DNA from: GWE2-51-13 sp041736705
Lineage (GTDB): Bacteria; Bacillota_I; Bacilli_A; Erysipelotrichales; Erysipelotrichaceae
Length of the DNA: 64,000 nucleotides
Assembly: GCA_041736705.1 (NCBI GenBank)
Contig: JBGSTC010000004.1
Location: 1 to 64,000, forward strand
Reading direction: 5' to 3'
In this document: positions 48,557-57,936 of the stretch, in pieces
Position numbering within the stretch: position 1 is the stretch's first letter
How the letters are laid out: each line of letters opens with the position of its first letter
The notes under the pieces: model-generated
The model's input: the letters and a program-made list of their open reading frames with translations, nothing else
What the model was told of the DNA's origin: nothing
Databases searched by the model: none
Program-made: the position numbers and the translations under genes

Positions 48557-51500
48557 TTAGAAGTATGCGAAGTAGAAGATTCCCAGATATGGGCTATAAC
48601 AGAGAACATATTCATACCCGTCGTAAACGACTTGGAATGCGATGAATCGATTACTATTGAATGTTATGTTCGGCGTTGAAATCGTGAAGGTTATTCGTTG
48701 CGTCACTCCGGCACCGATCGTTTTGTGGGTGATTGCGACATTCGCCCCGTCCTTCATCACGGCAGGGTACTCTGCATAGACATCGCTAATATCATAGACA
48801 TAGGTCGGGACTCCGATGATTTCGATGGCACGTCCACCACTGTTTTTGAAATCGAAGGTTACAGTGGATTTACTGTCGAAGGTCGTAACCGTCGAAATCA
48901 CAAGATTGGGTGCCATGGGGGTCGTTACGGTGATAGGATCCGAGAATTCGGAGTAATATTTCGACCCGTCGGGCAGGTAGAGATACGCTCTGGATACAAG
49001 ATGGTATGTCGTATCCGCATCCACTTCGATTGTTCCGGAATAGACATCGACATCCACGGCGGGACAATCTCCGATGATCGTTCCGCTATCGTTTACTTCG
49101 CAAATCTCGTATCCGGCGGCTGAAGATTGAGGCATAACCGTATAGGAAATCAGGTTAGGAGTGAGGGGTTCCGACATAAAATAAGGTTTGAGGAATCCCG
49201 GACCGGCTTGCAGAGGTTCCGTGAATTCGCTGTAAACATTCAACATCGTTTGCTGATCCACCGAGATACGGCGAATCTTATAGAAGTATTTCTTTCCAAG
49301 TACGACTGCATCGTCAGAGAAGAATTGACTGCCGGTAGGCCAAGTTTTCTGTAAGGTGTATTCGCCATCGATTGTATCGCTGCGCCATATTTCGACCGGA
49401 GTGGACGTATAGTCCCATCCGAGGCTTACTCTGGTTCGTTCAACACTCGTTATGCGGAATCCGGTCAGAGTCGGGTTTTCAAGGACCAACGTCACCGGTT
49501 CGGAAGGTTCGCTCTTCATCAGTACGTTGTCGCGGCCATAATTCAAACCGACAAAGACGAACGTTAGGGTTTGATTTGTCTTTCCTACATAATCCGTGTA
49601 GGTGAACCAACTCCTGTTCCAAGCAGTCTTATAGAGTGTCAATTCTTCGGTAACCGGATCAACGATGTAGATCTCGGCACCATTCTGGAATGGTCTCGAA
49701 TCACTTTCATCATAATAGAACTCGATTTCCATATTGTCTTTTTGACGGACATTGAGTCGAGGTACATTGACACCGACAAACCCTTCCGCAATCTGTGCCG
49801 TATATGGGCTATAGATTTTGACACCATTAACCGTGGCATAGGATCTGGCTTTGTATGAATATCTCTGATTCAACTGAAGGTTGGCGTGTATTGTGGAAGT
49901 CGCCGGTCCTGAGTAAACCAATGTATACTCCGTGGAAGGTTGAAGCGCAGCATACAATTCATATCCTGTAGCGCCTTGAGAGGCTCCCCACATGACACTT
50001 AGGTAAGTTGATGCCACACCGTCTATAAAGACAAAAGCCGGTGCGATGAGCGCGGTCTTTCCAAGAACCGGAGCGCTGAACGCCGAGTAGTAGTTGGTGA
50101 CTCCGACAACATTGATCCCTCTCACTTTATAGTAATAGGACGCTCCTAGGGTTAAGCCTGTGTTCGTGTATTCACTGGTTGTGCTTGTTCCAATCAAAGT
50201 GTAGGTTCCTGTAGCACTCGTTGAACGATAGATTTCATATTTACTCGCGCCAAGAATCGATGGCCAGGTGACCTTGATCGAAGTGGGGGAAACCGCCGAG
50301 ATGGAAGCTGTCGGCGTTTTCAGGGCTGTTTTTCCGGTGAGAACAGCGGAAGTGCTTCCGAAAATGGTCGCTGTCTTACCAAAGGCATAAGCACGGATTT
50401 TGTAATAGTGCGTCGAGTTGAAGGTTAACGCGAAGTGTGAGAAGTACGTTTCTTTGGTGTCCTTGAGCAGGGTGAATGTGCCGGTCGCACTTGTGGAATG
50501 ATAAATTTCGTACCCAAAAGCACCCGGTACGGCATCCCATTTCAATACGATTTCCGAGTAATCGGTAGAATAGACTCTGAAGTTCTTTACCGACGGCGGG
50601 ACTGGAACCGTGTAGATGTTCGTTCCGTCACTTTGGGCTTCACCATTGATTCCTAAATCGACATACGCGATGACGGTGAAATAATACCCTTCGCCAGGTG
50701 TGCAATCGATCAGTGTGAAGTCAAGTTCAGGTTGTTTCGATATGACGTGGGAACCCATGCTACCGAGTAACATGATGTAGTATCCTGTCGCTCCGGGGAC
50801 AGCCGGCCAAGAGATCTTCACGCTAGTGGCAGCTGGATAACTTGCTGAAACGACCGGTTTTGAGGGATAGGGTTGTCCGACACCGGCATTGCTTAATGCC
50901 CCATAGACTTTCGTGGTTCCGACCAAACGATAGGCTCGGACTTTCGCAAACACTTGCATCATCGTCGGATATCCGGAGATATTCGCCGTAAGGGCACTGG
51001 TCGTCGTTTTGAGAGTATAGGTGCCATTCACCGCATTGGACGTGAACAATTCATATCCGCTTGCGCCGGTGACCGCACTCCAAGAAACCTTAAGGCTGTC
51101 ATAACCGATCGATGTCAATGTGACGCTTGACGGAATCGCGGGAACCGGTCGCACGGAGACGACCGTCGAGTACGCCGAGTAGTATTTCACCGTTCCGACC
51201 AAACGGTAGGAACGTACGCGATAGTAATAGAGCGTATTCGTGGTTAATGCCGAATTCGCATAGGACGTGGCGCTGGTCGCTGCGACCAATACGGTATACG
51301 GTCCCGCCAAGGCGGTGGCTCTGGAAACTTCATATCCCGAAGCCCCGCTTACCGCAGTCCAGGATACGTTGGTACTGATGTAGGACGTGGAAACAGCACT
51401 GACAACCGGAGCTAAAACATTCGTTTTATAGGTTAAGATCCCGGTGTAGTTTCCGTAGACCTTCACATCGTTCACCAAGGCATAGGCACGGACTTTGTAG

Positions 51501-54352
51501 TAGTACGTCGTATTGAAGGCTAAGCCGGAATTGAGATAGGTGTTGGTGTTCACCGACGCCAACAAGGCATAGGTGCCGGTGGAGGTTGCGGAGCGGACGA
51601 CTTCGTAGCCCGATGCCCCTTCCACTGTCGCCCAGTTCAATTGGATCGAGGCATAGTTGATGGCTGCCGTGACGACCGGCGTCAGCGGGAAGGCTTTTCC
51701 GCTTGCGATGGTTTCTTGGCTATAGACACGGACATCATTCACGATACGGTAAGCGATGACTTTATAGGTATGTACTTCCCCGCTGACCAGTTCATTGACC
51801 GTCAGGGAAAGTTCGTTGTTGTCTTGAACCAAGACATAATCCGATCCGACCAAGTGATAGACTTCATAACCGTCCGCCCCTGCGATCATCGGCCAAGAAA
51901 CCTTGATGCTGGTATGGCTGAGATTCCCGACGGTAACGACGGGTTTGGCAGGGATCGGGGCGACGTTGACGATGGAACTGTAGTCGCCATAAACTTTCGT
52001 GGTGCCGACCAAGCGGTAGGCACGGACTTTCGCATAGACCAGGACGTTCGTAAAGAGACCGCTGATTGTCGCACTCAGACCGGATGTGGTGGCTTTCAAC
52101 ATATAGGTCCCGCCCAATGCATCCGAGGTGAACACTTCATAGCCGGTGGCACCGGTGACGGCGACCCAGCCCAAACGTGCGCTGTCATAGCCGACAGAAG
52201 TCAGATTGGCGCCGGCGGGTACTGCCGGAACCGGGCGCACGGAGACGACCGTCGAGTACGCCGAATAGTATTTCACCGTTCCGACCAAACGGTAGGAACG
52301 TACGCGATAGTAATAGAGCGTGTTGGTTGTCAATGCACTGTTGGTATAGGAAGTCGCACTGGTCGCCGGGACGATGACCGTATACGGACCCGCTAAAACA
52401 GTGGCACGGGAGATTTCATATCCCGATGCCCCGCTGACCGCAGCCCAGGTTACGGTGGTGCTGATATAGGAAGCGGATTTCGCAGTGACGATCGGAGTCG
52501 CCACGTTGGTCTTGATTGACAAGACGCCGGTGAAGTTCCCATAGACTTTGACATCGTTGACTACGACATAGGCACGGACTTTATAGAAGTAGGAGGTGTT
52601 GAACACCAAGGCCAGATGGTTGTATTCCAGGACATCCACGGTGGAAAGAAGCGTGAATGTTCCGGTGGCGGTGGCGGAACGATGGATTTCGTATCCGATT
52701 GCCCCTTCGACCGCATTCCATTTGAGTTTGATCGTATTGTAATTGACCAGGGAAGAGACGGAAGGAACGGAAGGCAGGGCTTTCCCGCTGATCAAGGTTT
52801 CTTTACTGTAGACCTTGGTTTCCCCTTCCATGCGATAGGCGATGACTTTATAGTCATGGGTCACTCCGCTGACCAAGCCGTCGACCGTCAACGAAAGATC
52901 CGAACTCTCTTGAACCAGGACATAGTTCTCCCCTTCGCGATGATAAACTTCATACCCCGTCGCTCCGGAAACCGCCGCCCACGAGAGTTTCAGGCTCTTG
53001 TAGCTCAGCGATGTCAGTGTAACTAGAGGATTGGATGGGATCGGGGAGGAACTCTGGATGGTGCTGAACGCACCGTAGACCTTGACTGTCCCGACCAAGC
53101 GATACGCCCGGACTTTGACGAAGAGCGGAATGTTGGTGGGGAGGGAGGTGAACGAATAACTCGTCAACCCTGTGGTGAGAACCAAGGTATAGGTTCCATC
53201 CACGGCGGATGATTTATAGACTTCATACCCTGTCGCTCCGCTGACCGCGGCCCAACTGGCTTTAAGACTGTTGTATCCTGAAGAAACCACGCTGTTCCCG
53301 ATGACCTGGGAAGGGATCGGACGGGCGGAGAGAACGGTGGAATAGGCACTGTAGTATTTCAAGGTCCCGACCGTACGATATCCTCTCACTTTATAGTAAT
53401 AGAGGGTATTGGTGGTCAAGAGCGAGTTGGTATAGGAGGTGGCGGAAGTGCTCGTAAGCAAGGTATAGGTCCCGGCCAAGGAAGTGGCACGATAGACTTG
53501 ATACCCGCTGACTCCCGGAATGGCAGCCCAGGAAACCCGGATACTGTTGTAGGAAGCGGAGACGACGGAAGTAACCGGAGTCGTCAAGGCGGTGGTCGCA
53601 GATCCGATCACCGAGAACGCCCCATAGACCTTCACGTTATTGATGAGTGTAAAGACCCGTACTTTATAGTTGTATTTGGTATTGAACGCCAATCCGGTAT
53701 TCATGAAGCTGTTCGTATATACCGTCGTTAATCCGCCATATGTGGTGGATGTCCCGATCGACCGCCAGATTTCATATCCGGTGACATTGGATACGGCGGT
53801 CCAGGATAGACTGATCGCATTGTATCCCGCATTAGTGACCTTGAGTCCGCTGACCGCTGCCGTCTTGGCGACGATACTGAAATTCACCGTCGTCACGTTG
53901 TCATGTTCATCCGTAACCACCAGGGTATACGCGCCATGCACGGATACGAGGCTTCCACTAACAAACGCATTCCCGTTCAGAGTCGCCGTTCCTTCATCGA
54001 AGGTGATCGTGACCGGATCGGTATAGGATGCGCCGTTGGTCACCCCAAGGACGACCGGCGCAACGGCTTCGACCAAACTGAAATGCACCGTCGTTACGTT
54101 GTTGCTTTGATCGGTGACGACCAAGACATACTCTCCTAGTTCGCTGACCGTCGTGGGATTCGCGATCTCCACGTCGTTCAACATTGCGATTCCTTCATCG
54201 AAACCGATCGTGACCGGTGCTTTATAAATCCCGCCCTCTTCCACACCGGTGACCATCGGTGGCGTCGTATCTTCCACAACCGCACGAATGTCGATCGTCG
54301 AAGTAAACCCCACGGATAGCGCGATAAACAATACCAGTAGTTTCTTTAGCAT
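48557..54352 (-). CDS. Giant FN3-repeat surface protein
   Basis: This is a 1931-residue exported protein. A signal peptide (MLKKLLVLFIALSVGFTS, likely cut after IRA) is followed by two Ig-like modules (~30-175; SYTDPVTITFDEGTATLNG). About 17 fibronectin type III modules of ~90 residues follow, each with SW.AV.G..GYE(V/I)(Y/W)R, YYYKVR(A/S)Y and VKVYG-type strands; the last few are degenerate. A C-terminal beta-domain (~1825-1931, STVTFDFKNSGGRAIEI) ends the protein. No LPxTG, SLH, PASTA or membrane anchor is visible, so the mode of attachment is unknown. The ATG at 54350-54352 with GGGAGG upstream is preferred to 48 extra open codons. Likely an adhesin or glycan-binding stalk. Confidence 0.85.
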   Translation of the reverse strand: MLKKLLVLFIALSVGFTSTIDIRAVVEDTTPPMVTGVEEGGIYKAPVTIGFDEGIAMLNDVEIANPTTVSELGEYVLVVTDQSNNVTTVHFSLVEAVAPVVLGVTNGASYTDPVTITFDEGTATLNGNAFVSGSLVSVHGAYTLVVTDEHDNVTTVNFSIVAKTAAVSGLKVTNAGYNAISLSWTAVSNVTGYEIWRSIGTSTTYGGLTTVYTNSFMNTGLAFNTKYNYKVRVFTLINNVKVYGAFSVIGSATTALTTPVTSVVSASYNSIRVSWAAIPGVSGYQVYRATSLAGTYTLLTSTSATSYTNSLLTTNTLYYYKVRGYRTVGTLKYYSAYSTVLSARPIPSQVIGNSVVSSGYNSLKASWAAVSGATGYEVYKSSAVDGTYTLVLTTGLTSYSFTSLPTNIPLFVKVRAYRLVGTVKVYGAFSTIQSSSPIPSNPLVTLTSLSYKSLKLSWAAVSGATGYEVYHREGENYVLVQESSDLSLTVDGLVSGVTHDYKVIAYRMEGETKVYSKETLISGKALPSVPSVSSLVNYNTIKLKWNAVEGAIGYEIHRSATATGTFTLLSTVDVLEYNHLALVFNTSYFYKVRAYVVVNDVKVYGNFTGVLSIKTNVATPIVTAKSASYISTTVTWAAVSGASGYEISRATVLAGPYTVIVPATSATSYTNSALTTNTLYYYRVRSYRLVGTVKYYSAYSTVVSVRPVPAVPAGANLTSVGYDSARLGWVAVTGATGYEVFTSDALGGTYMLKATTSGLSATISGLFTNVLVYAKVRAYRLVGTTKVYGDYSSIVNVAPIPAKPVVTVGNLSHTSIKVSWPMIAGADGYEVYHLVGSDYVLVQDNNELSLTVNELVSGEVHTYKVIAYRIVNDVRVYSQETIASGKAFPLTPVVTAAINYASIQLNWATVEGASGYEVVRSATSTGTYALLASVNTNTYLNSGLAFNTTYYYKVRAYALVNDVKVYGNYTGILTYKTNVLAPVVSAVSTSYISTNVSWTAVSGASGYEVSRATALAGPYTVLVAATSATSYANSALTTNTLYYYRVRSYRLVGTVKYYSAYSTVVSVRPVPAIPSSVTLTSIGYDSLKVSWSAVTGASGYELFTSNAVNGTYTLKTTTSALTANISGYPTMMQVFAKVRAYRLVGTTKVYGALSNAGVGQPYPSKPVVSASYPAATSVKISWPAVPGATGYYIMLLGSMGSHVISKQPELDFTLIDCTPGEGYYFTVIAYVDLGINGEAQSDGTNIYTVPVPPSVKNFRVYSTDYSEIVLKWDAVPGAFGYEIYHSTSATGTFTLLKDTKETYFSHFALTFNSTHYYKIRAYAFGKTATIFGSTSAVLTGKTALKTPTASISAVSPTSIKVTWPSILGASKYEIYRSTSATGTYTLIGTSTTSEYTNTGLTLGASYYYKVRGINVVGVTNYYSAFSAPVLGKTALIAPAFVFIDGVASTYLSVMWGASQGATGYELYAALQPSTEYTLVYSGPATSTIHANLQLNQRYSYKARSYATVNGVKIYSPYTAQIAEGFVGVNVPRLNVRQKDNMEIEFYYDESDSRPFQNGAEIYIVDPVTEELTLYKTAWNRSWFTYTDYVGKTNQTLTFVFVGLNYGRDNVLMKSEPSEPVTLVLENPTLTGFRITSVERTRVSLGWDYTSTPVEIWRSDTIDGEYTLQKTWPTGSQFFSDDAVVLGKKYFYKIRRISVDQQTMLNVYSEFTEPLQAGPGFLKPYFMSEPLTPNLISYTVMPQSSAAGYEICEVNDSGTIIGDCPAVDVDVYSGTIEVDADTTYHLVSRAYLYLPDGSKYYSEFSDPITVTTPMAPNLVISTVTTFDSKSTVTFDFKNSGGRAIEIIGVPTYVYDISDVYAEYPAVMKDGANVAITHKTIGAGVTQRITFTISTPNITFNSNRFIAFQVVYDGYEYVLCYSPYLGIFYFAYF
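50600..53860 (-). repeat. Three tandem 1086-bp blocks of four FN3 modules
   Basis: A marker segment near GCACGGAGAC recurs at 51151, 52237 and 53323, exactly 1086 bp (362 codons) apart. Each block contains four FN3 modules in the same order. The two lower-coordinate blocks are nearly identical over long stretches (e.g. 51151-51260 and 52237-52346), while the third has diverged. Boundaries are approximate. Confidence 0.85.
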
Positions 54353-54375
54353 ATTGTGCTTCCTCCCTTGCACTG

Positions 54376-54403
54376 TAAAAAAAGACATCGAAAAGATGTC
54401 TTT
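54376..54403 (-). terminator. Terminator of the polysaccharide cluster
   Basis: Minus-strand AAAGACATC/GATGTCTTT (54395-54403 with 54381-54389) with a 5-nt loop, then seven T residues. It lies between the pyruvyl transferase gene and the FN3 gene. Confidence 0.8.
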
Positions 54404-54564
54404 TAAATCATAGGTTCTGCCCATTATTTTACCCACCATTTTATGTCCCCATTGGTTATGCAAATTCAGTGTAATCCATTTCATTTTGAACTTCAATACC
54501 TATTGGAATGAATTGTAGTTTTGTCATGAGGATAAACATACATAAGTATAAACACACGAAATTT

Positions 54565-55710
54565 TCATATCTTGTATTTGTTTATGTCAGATACAACATT
54601 GATTAATCCTTTCTCAATTACCTCAAGAGAATGTCTTTGTAGATTCCTCAACTTATCATTAACTGTCGTGAAATCGATTGCATTGTCATATACTAGAGCA
54701 TCGTTATGTTCTAGAACACGGCCCTCTAACCCAGTAAGTTCCAAAATGTTCTTAATTCTAGTTGAATAGCTATTTGGGTATGCGACTGTAAAACTCTTAT
54801 TGAGTACTATACTAAAAGATGTCCCATGGAAAGAGTCGGTGATAATATACTCGGCTCTTGCAAATGCCCCTACAAAATCTTGCATTGTCGGCATAAAAAG
54901 GTACTCATCATAGACTTTATTTAGTGTCATTCCATAAGAAATTACCTTAACCGGCAGATCCATAGTTTTCGATACTTTCTTAACATAGTGTGTGAAATCT
55001 ACTTCTCCATGTTCTTGATGCAATTGATACACAAGAATGTATTTGTCAATATCTTTTTTATGACTACTCCTATGCGCAAACTTAAACCAAAAGTCACCTG
55101 ATAACATAAGTGTTGGATCCAAAATATTTATTGATTTAATGTCATACTTACTTAAAAGTGATACTGCTGATTGTTCCCTAACTGAAATGAAGTTGTATCT
55201 CTTCAAAAGTGTTATGGTTCTTTCTTCTTCATTTTTCGGAATCTCTGTCAGCCCAAAGCTTGTTGAAAATGAAATTTTTGGTTTACCCTCAACAAAATCT
55301 AAAAAGAAGGCTTCTTCAATTCCGTTATTCCAACCACTATTCCACATTTGATCGCTACCAGTACAATAGATATCTGCATTAGGCAAATTACGTTTCAGTT
55401 CTTCAGAACTAATGTACTGTTTATTGGTCAAATTTATATACTCAAGAACAAATCCTCGGAATATTTTTCTAGCTCTGGAGTTGGTGATAGGCATGTTAAA
55501 GAATTTATTATACATTCTGCGAACTACTTGATTATTAGGAATGCCATTCATATAGCTTCTAGTTAATGATTTTTCCGTTTGCACTTCACGTATGTAATCG
55601 ATGAACTCAACCTCGTATCCTAGGTTTTTTAGTATTTCTTGTGTTGCTAACGTCTGCAAAACAGAACCATAATTTCTTACATTTAGTAACGTGATTACAC
55701 AAATTTTCAT
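54565..55710 (-). CDS. Polysaccharide pyruvyl transferase family protein
   Basis: This is a 381-residue enzyme of the CsaB/WcaK family, which adds ketal-linked pyruvate from PEP to sugars in exported polysaccharides. Family marks are NYGSVLQTLATQEILKNLGY at the start, IYCTGSDQMWN, SVREQSAV and the active-site region TDSFHGTSFSI. Pyruvate gives a polymer negative charge and binding sites for SLH domains. Its start overlaps the GT2 stop by 4 nt. It is the last gene of the cluster. Confidence 0.88.
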   Translation of the reverse strand: MKICVITLLNVRNYGSVLQTLATQEILKNLGYEVEFIDYIREVQTEKSLTRSYMNGIPNNQVVRRMYNKFFNMPITNSRARKIFRGFVLEYINLTNKQYISSEELKRNLPNADIYCTGSDQMWNSGWNNGIEEAFFLDFVEGKPKISFSTSFGLTEIPKNEEERTITLLKRYNFISVREQSAVSLLSKYDIKSINILDPTLMLSGDFWFKFAHRSSHKKDIDKYILVYQLHQEHGEVDFTHYVKKVSKTMDLPVKVISYGMTLNKVYDEYLFMPTMQDFVGAFARAEYIITDSFHGTSFSIVLNKSFTVAYPNSYSTRIKNILELTGLEGRVLEHNDALVYDNAIDFTTVNDKLRNLQRHSLEVIEKGLINVVSDINKYKI

Positions 55711-56696
55711 ATCTCATGTTCCTTCTTGAATAATATACGCTTTATTAGTCTATATCCCGGTTCATAGTACTTTATCATTAGTAATTGAAAGTAAATTTTT
55801 CTTGATATATGAACTCTAACTTGACGAAGATTTGAATTCTTTATTACATTGACAGCTTCGATAAACTCATCCGAGAAAGATAAATGTGAGTTACTTTTAT
55901 ACATTGAAATTAAGATTAGAAATGAAGTCTTTACGACATCAGCATATGAATTCGATATTATTCGAGGATACTCAATATTTATAATCTCATACATTTCCCT
56001 CGATACTCTTAACCCATCTAATGGACTTGATTTGAATGAATCATGTGAAGATGACACTTTGTTAACACAATAGTAATAGAGTGGATCTCCAATTATCGTT
56101 ACATTCTTCGCATTAGTAAATGATCTAAAAACAAATAATCGATCTTCGTTAATTTTTATGTTTTCTGGGAATTTCGTATTAAAAAGAATACTCCTTCTGA
56201 ATAATTTGCAACAAGCTGACATTCCAATTACTTCATTATCAAGAAGGTATGAAATAGCGACTTCGTTACTAATTGTCATTTCTTCAACATCACACATCTG
56301 CTTTTTTTTGTTCTCCCAAAAATAGAAATATCCACAACATACTACGTCTGAATCTGTTTGTTTCGCTTTTGAGTACAATATCGAGAACATGTTCAAATCA
56401 ACAAAGTCATCTGAGTCAACAAAACCAATATACTCGCCTTTTGCAATAGATAATCCGAAGTTTCTAGCACATGAAACACCTTCATTTTCTCTGTTTATTA
56501 CGGTAAATCTACTTTTAAGAAGCGCGTAGTTCTCTAATATTGATTGTGATTCATCTGTTGACCCATCATTTATGAATATTAACTCAATATCATCCAATGT
56601 TTGATTAAGTAAAGATTCTATAAGTCGATGTAAATACTTGGCAGTATTGAAGACTGGGATAATGATACTTACTTTTATTTTTTGATCACTTTCCAT
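55707..56696 (-). CDS. Family 2 glycosyltransferase
   Basis: This is a 329-residue GT-A fold transferase working at the cytoplasmic face. KVSIIIPVFNTAKYLHRLIE opens the domain, then FINDGSTDES, GVSCARNFGL and the metal-binding DxD as GFVDSDDFVD. The second half is less conserved and sets the acceptor. The ATG at 56694-56696 has GGGGGT upstream; it overlaps the FrhB-like gene by 11 nt. Sugar donor unknown. Confidence 0.92.
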   Translation of the reverse strand: MESDQKIKVSIIIPVFNTAKYLHRLIESLLNQTLDDIELIFINDGSTDESQSILENYALLKSRFTVINRENEGVSCARNFGLSIAKGEYIGFVDSDDFVDLNMFSILYSKAKQTDSDVVCCGYFYFWENKKKQMCDVEEMTISNEVAISYLLDNEVIGMSACCKLFRRSILFNTKFPENIKINEDRLFVFRSFTNAKNVTIIGDPLYYYCVNKVSSSHDSFKSSPLDGLRVSREMYEIINIEYPRIISNSYADVVKTSFLILISMYKSNSHLSFSDEFIEAVNVIKNSNLRQVRVHISRKIYFQLLMIKYYEPGYRLIKRILFKKEHEI

Positions 56697-57897
56697 TTCT
56701 ATTACCCCCAAAGTTCACAAAATATTCAAATCCTCTTTTTCCATGCTTAACTAAAAGCTTCGCGCTTCTCTTGCTTGATTCTTTCAGTTTTCTAGAAAAA
56801 GTCGACCTTAGAACCGTAATTGAGTATAGTTTACATAATGCATATTCAGCTTTGTTAGATTCAGTATTTGTAAGCAAGAACTGGTGGTTTTTCCCTCTTT
56901 TTGATGGGGAACTAAGTTGTTCATTACCATCGATAGCTTCTTCTAAAGTTCTTTCCTCATAGTGAATTTTCTCTTTTAGTTGATCCCAACAGTCTTTTCC
57001 CTTGATAGAATTTACTAGAACCATTGATACTTTGGTTTCCTTTAATTGTGTACCACCATATTTTCCACAACCCCAAAAATCGCCAATAGTTAAGTCACCG
57101 ACTCTCTTTATACATGCATACTTACAACTATAGCAACACTCAGCAAATAGATCACCGCGAATAAAAGCATGCATATACTCATCTTCAAGAAGACTTCTCT
57201 TGTAGAATGTTTTTCCATTACTCTCCAAGAACAATCCAACTCCGAGATTGTGATCTCTAAATTTCAACGATGTAACTTTTTTCTTGCTTTTTTTCTCCAG
57301 TCTTGAAGTATGCTCAAATAACGTGAATTGTGATGGAACACCATGACAGATAAGATCAATAGTTAGAAGGTTATCTTGAAAATCACTTGTCATTTTCCTG
57401 ACAGCAACACATTGACAAGGTAATCCAATAAACGTAACTTTTTTACCTAACTTCAATTTATCAAGTACTTGAGAGTAAATATCGTTTGTGGTTACTTGGA
57501 CATATTTTGAACCTTTAAATAATTGTACATCACCTAAGTTATTAACCAATTTAAACTTCGGTTCCATATCAACATCAACTAAAACTCCTGAGATCCAACC
57601 ATTATTGGCTAAAGTAAATTCATATATTGCAGATGCAAGCCCCCCAGAGCTACTGCTTCTGTGTTCCGAGTTATTCTTAAGGTACGCTGCAAACGTGGAT
57701 TGCGGCATTTGTAGTTCATAATGACTATTTGAAGGACATATTTCCCTGCATTTTTGACATTCGATACATTTGCCCTCATCAATGTTTGGTCTCATGTGCT
57801 TAAATCGCATGTCCGGCTTCATTACTATCGCGTCTACAGGACAGATATTTGTACAAACACCACATCCTGTGCAAAGATTTGAGTTGCATATTTGCAT
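56686..57897 (-). CDS. FrhB-like (F420 hydrogenase beta-type) iron-sulfur protein
   Basis: This is a 403-residue protein. Two 4Fe-4S ferredoxin motifs lie at the N-terminus (CTGCGVCTNICP, CIECQKCREICP). The coenzyme F420 hydrogenase/dehydrogenase beta-subunit domain follows (SSSSGGLASAIYEF, FIGLPCQCVAVRK, IDLICHGVPS, GDLTIGDFWG). Bacillota do not normally make F420, and members in capsule clusters sit next to pyruvyl transferases, so it probably carries out a flavin- or ferredoxin-linked redox step on a sugar or polymer precursor. The reaction is unknown. Basic C-terminal end (KRSAKLLVKHGKRG). Confidence 0.85.
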   Translation of the reverse strand: MQICNSNLCTGCGVCTNICPVDAIVMKPDMRFKHMRPNIDEGKCIECQKCREICPSNSHYELQMPQSTFAAYLKNNSEHRSSSSGGLASAIYEFTLANNGWISGVLVDVDMEPKFKLVNNLGDVQLFKGSKYVQVTTNDIYSQVLDKLKLGKKVTFIGLPCQCVAVRKMTSDFQDNLLTIDLICHGVPSQFTLFEHTSRLEKKSKKKVTSLKFRDHNLGVGLFLESNGKTFYKRSLLEDEYMHAFIRGDLFAECCYSCKYACIKRVGDLTIGDFWGCGKYGGTQLKETKVSMVLVNSIKGKDCWDQLKEKIHYEERTLEEAIDGNEQLSSPSKRGKNHQFLLTNTESNKAEYALCKLYSITVLRSTFSRKLKESSKRSAKLLVKHGKRGFEYFVNFGGNRNGK

Positions 57898-57936
57898 TTT
57901 TTACCTCATCGCTCGTTTCTATGAAATAAACACAGT

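Noticed and set aside
48557..54352. Plus-strand frames of 200-250 codons opposite the FN3 and core genes
   Set aside because: They are shadows caused by GC-rich codon usage on the coding strand; they lack start signals and family motifs.
54376..54403. Attenuator for the FN3 gene
   Set aside because: The hairpin is well explained as terminator of the polysaccharide cluster; no promoter with a leader frame of its own could be shown upstream of it.
54353..54496. 48 extra N-terminal codons in frame with the giant FN3 protein
   Set aside because: They run through a terminator hairpin and would bury the clear signal peptide; the ATG at 54350-54352 has a better ribosome site.
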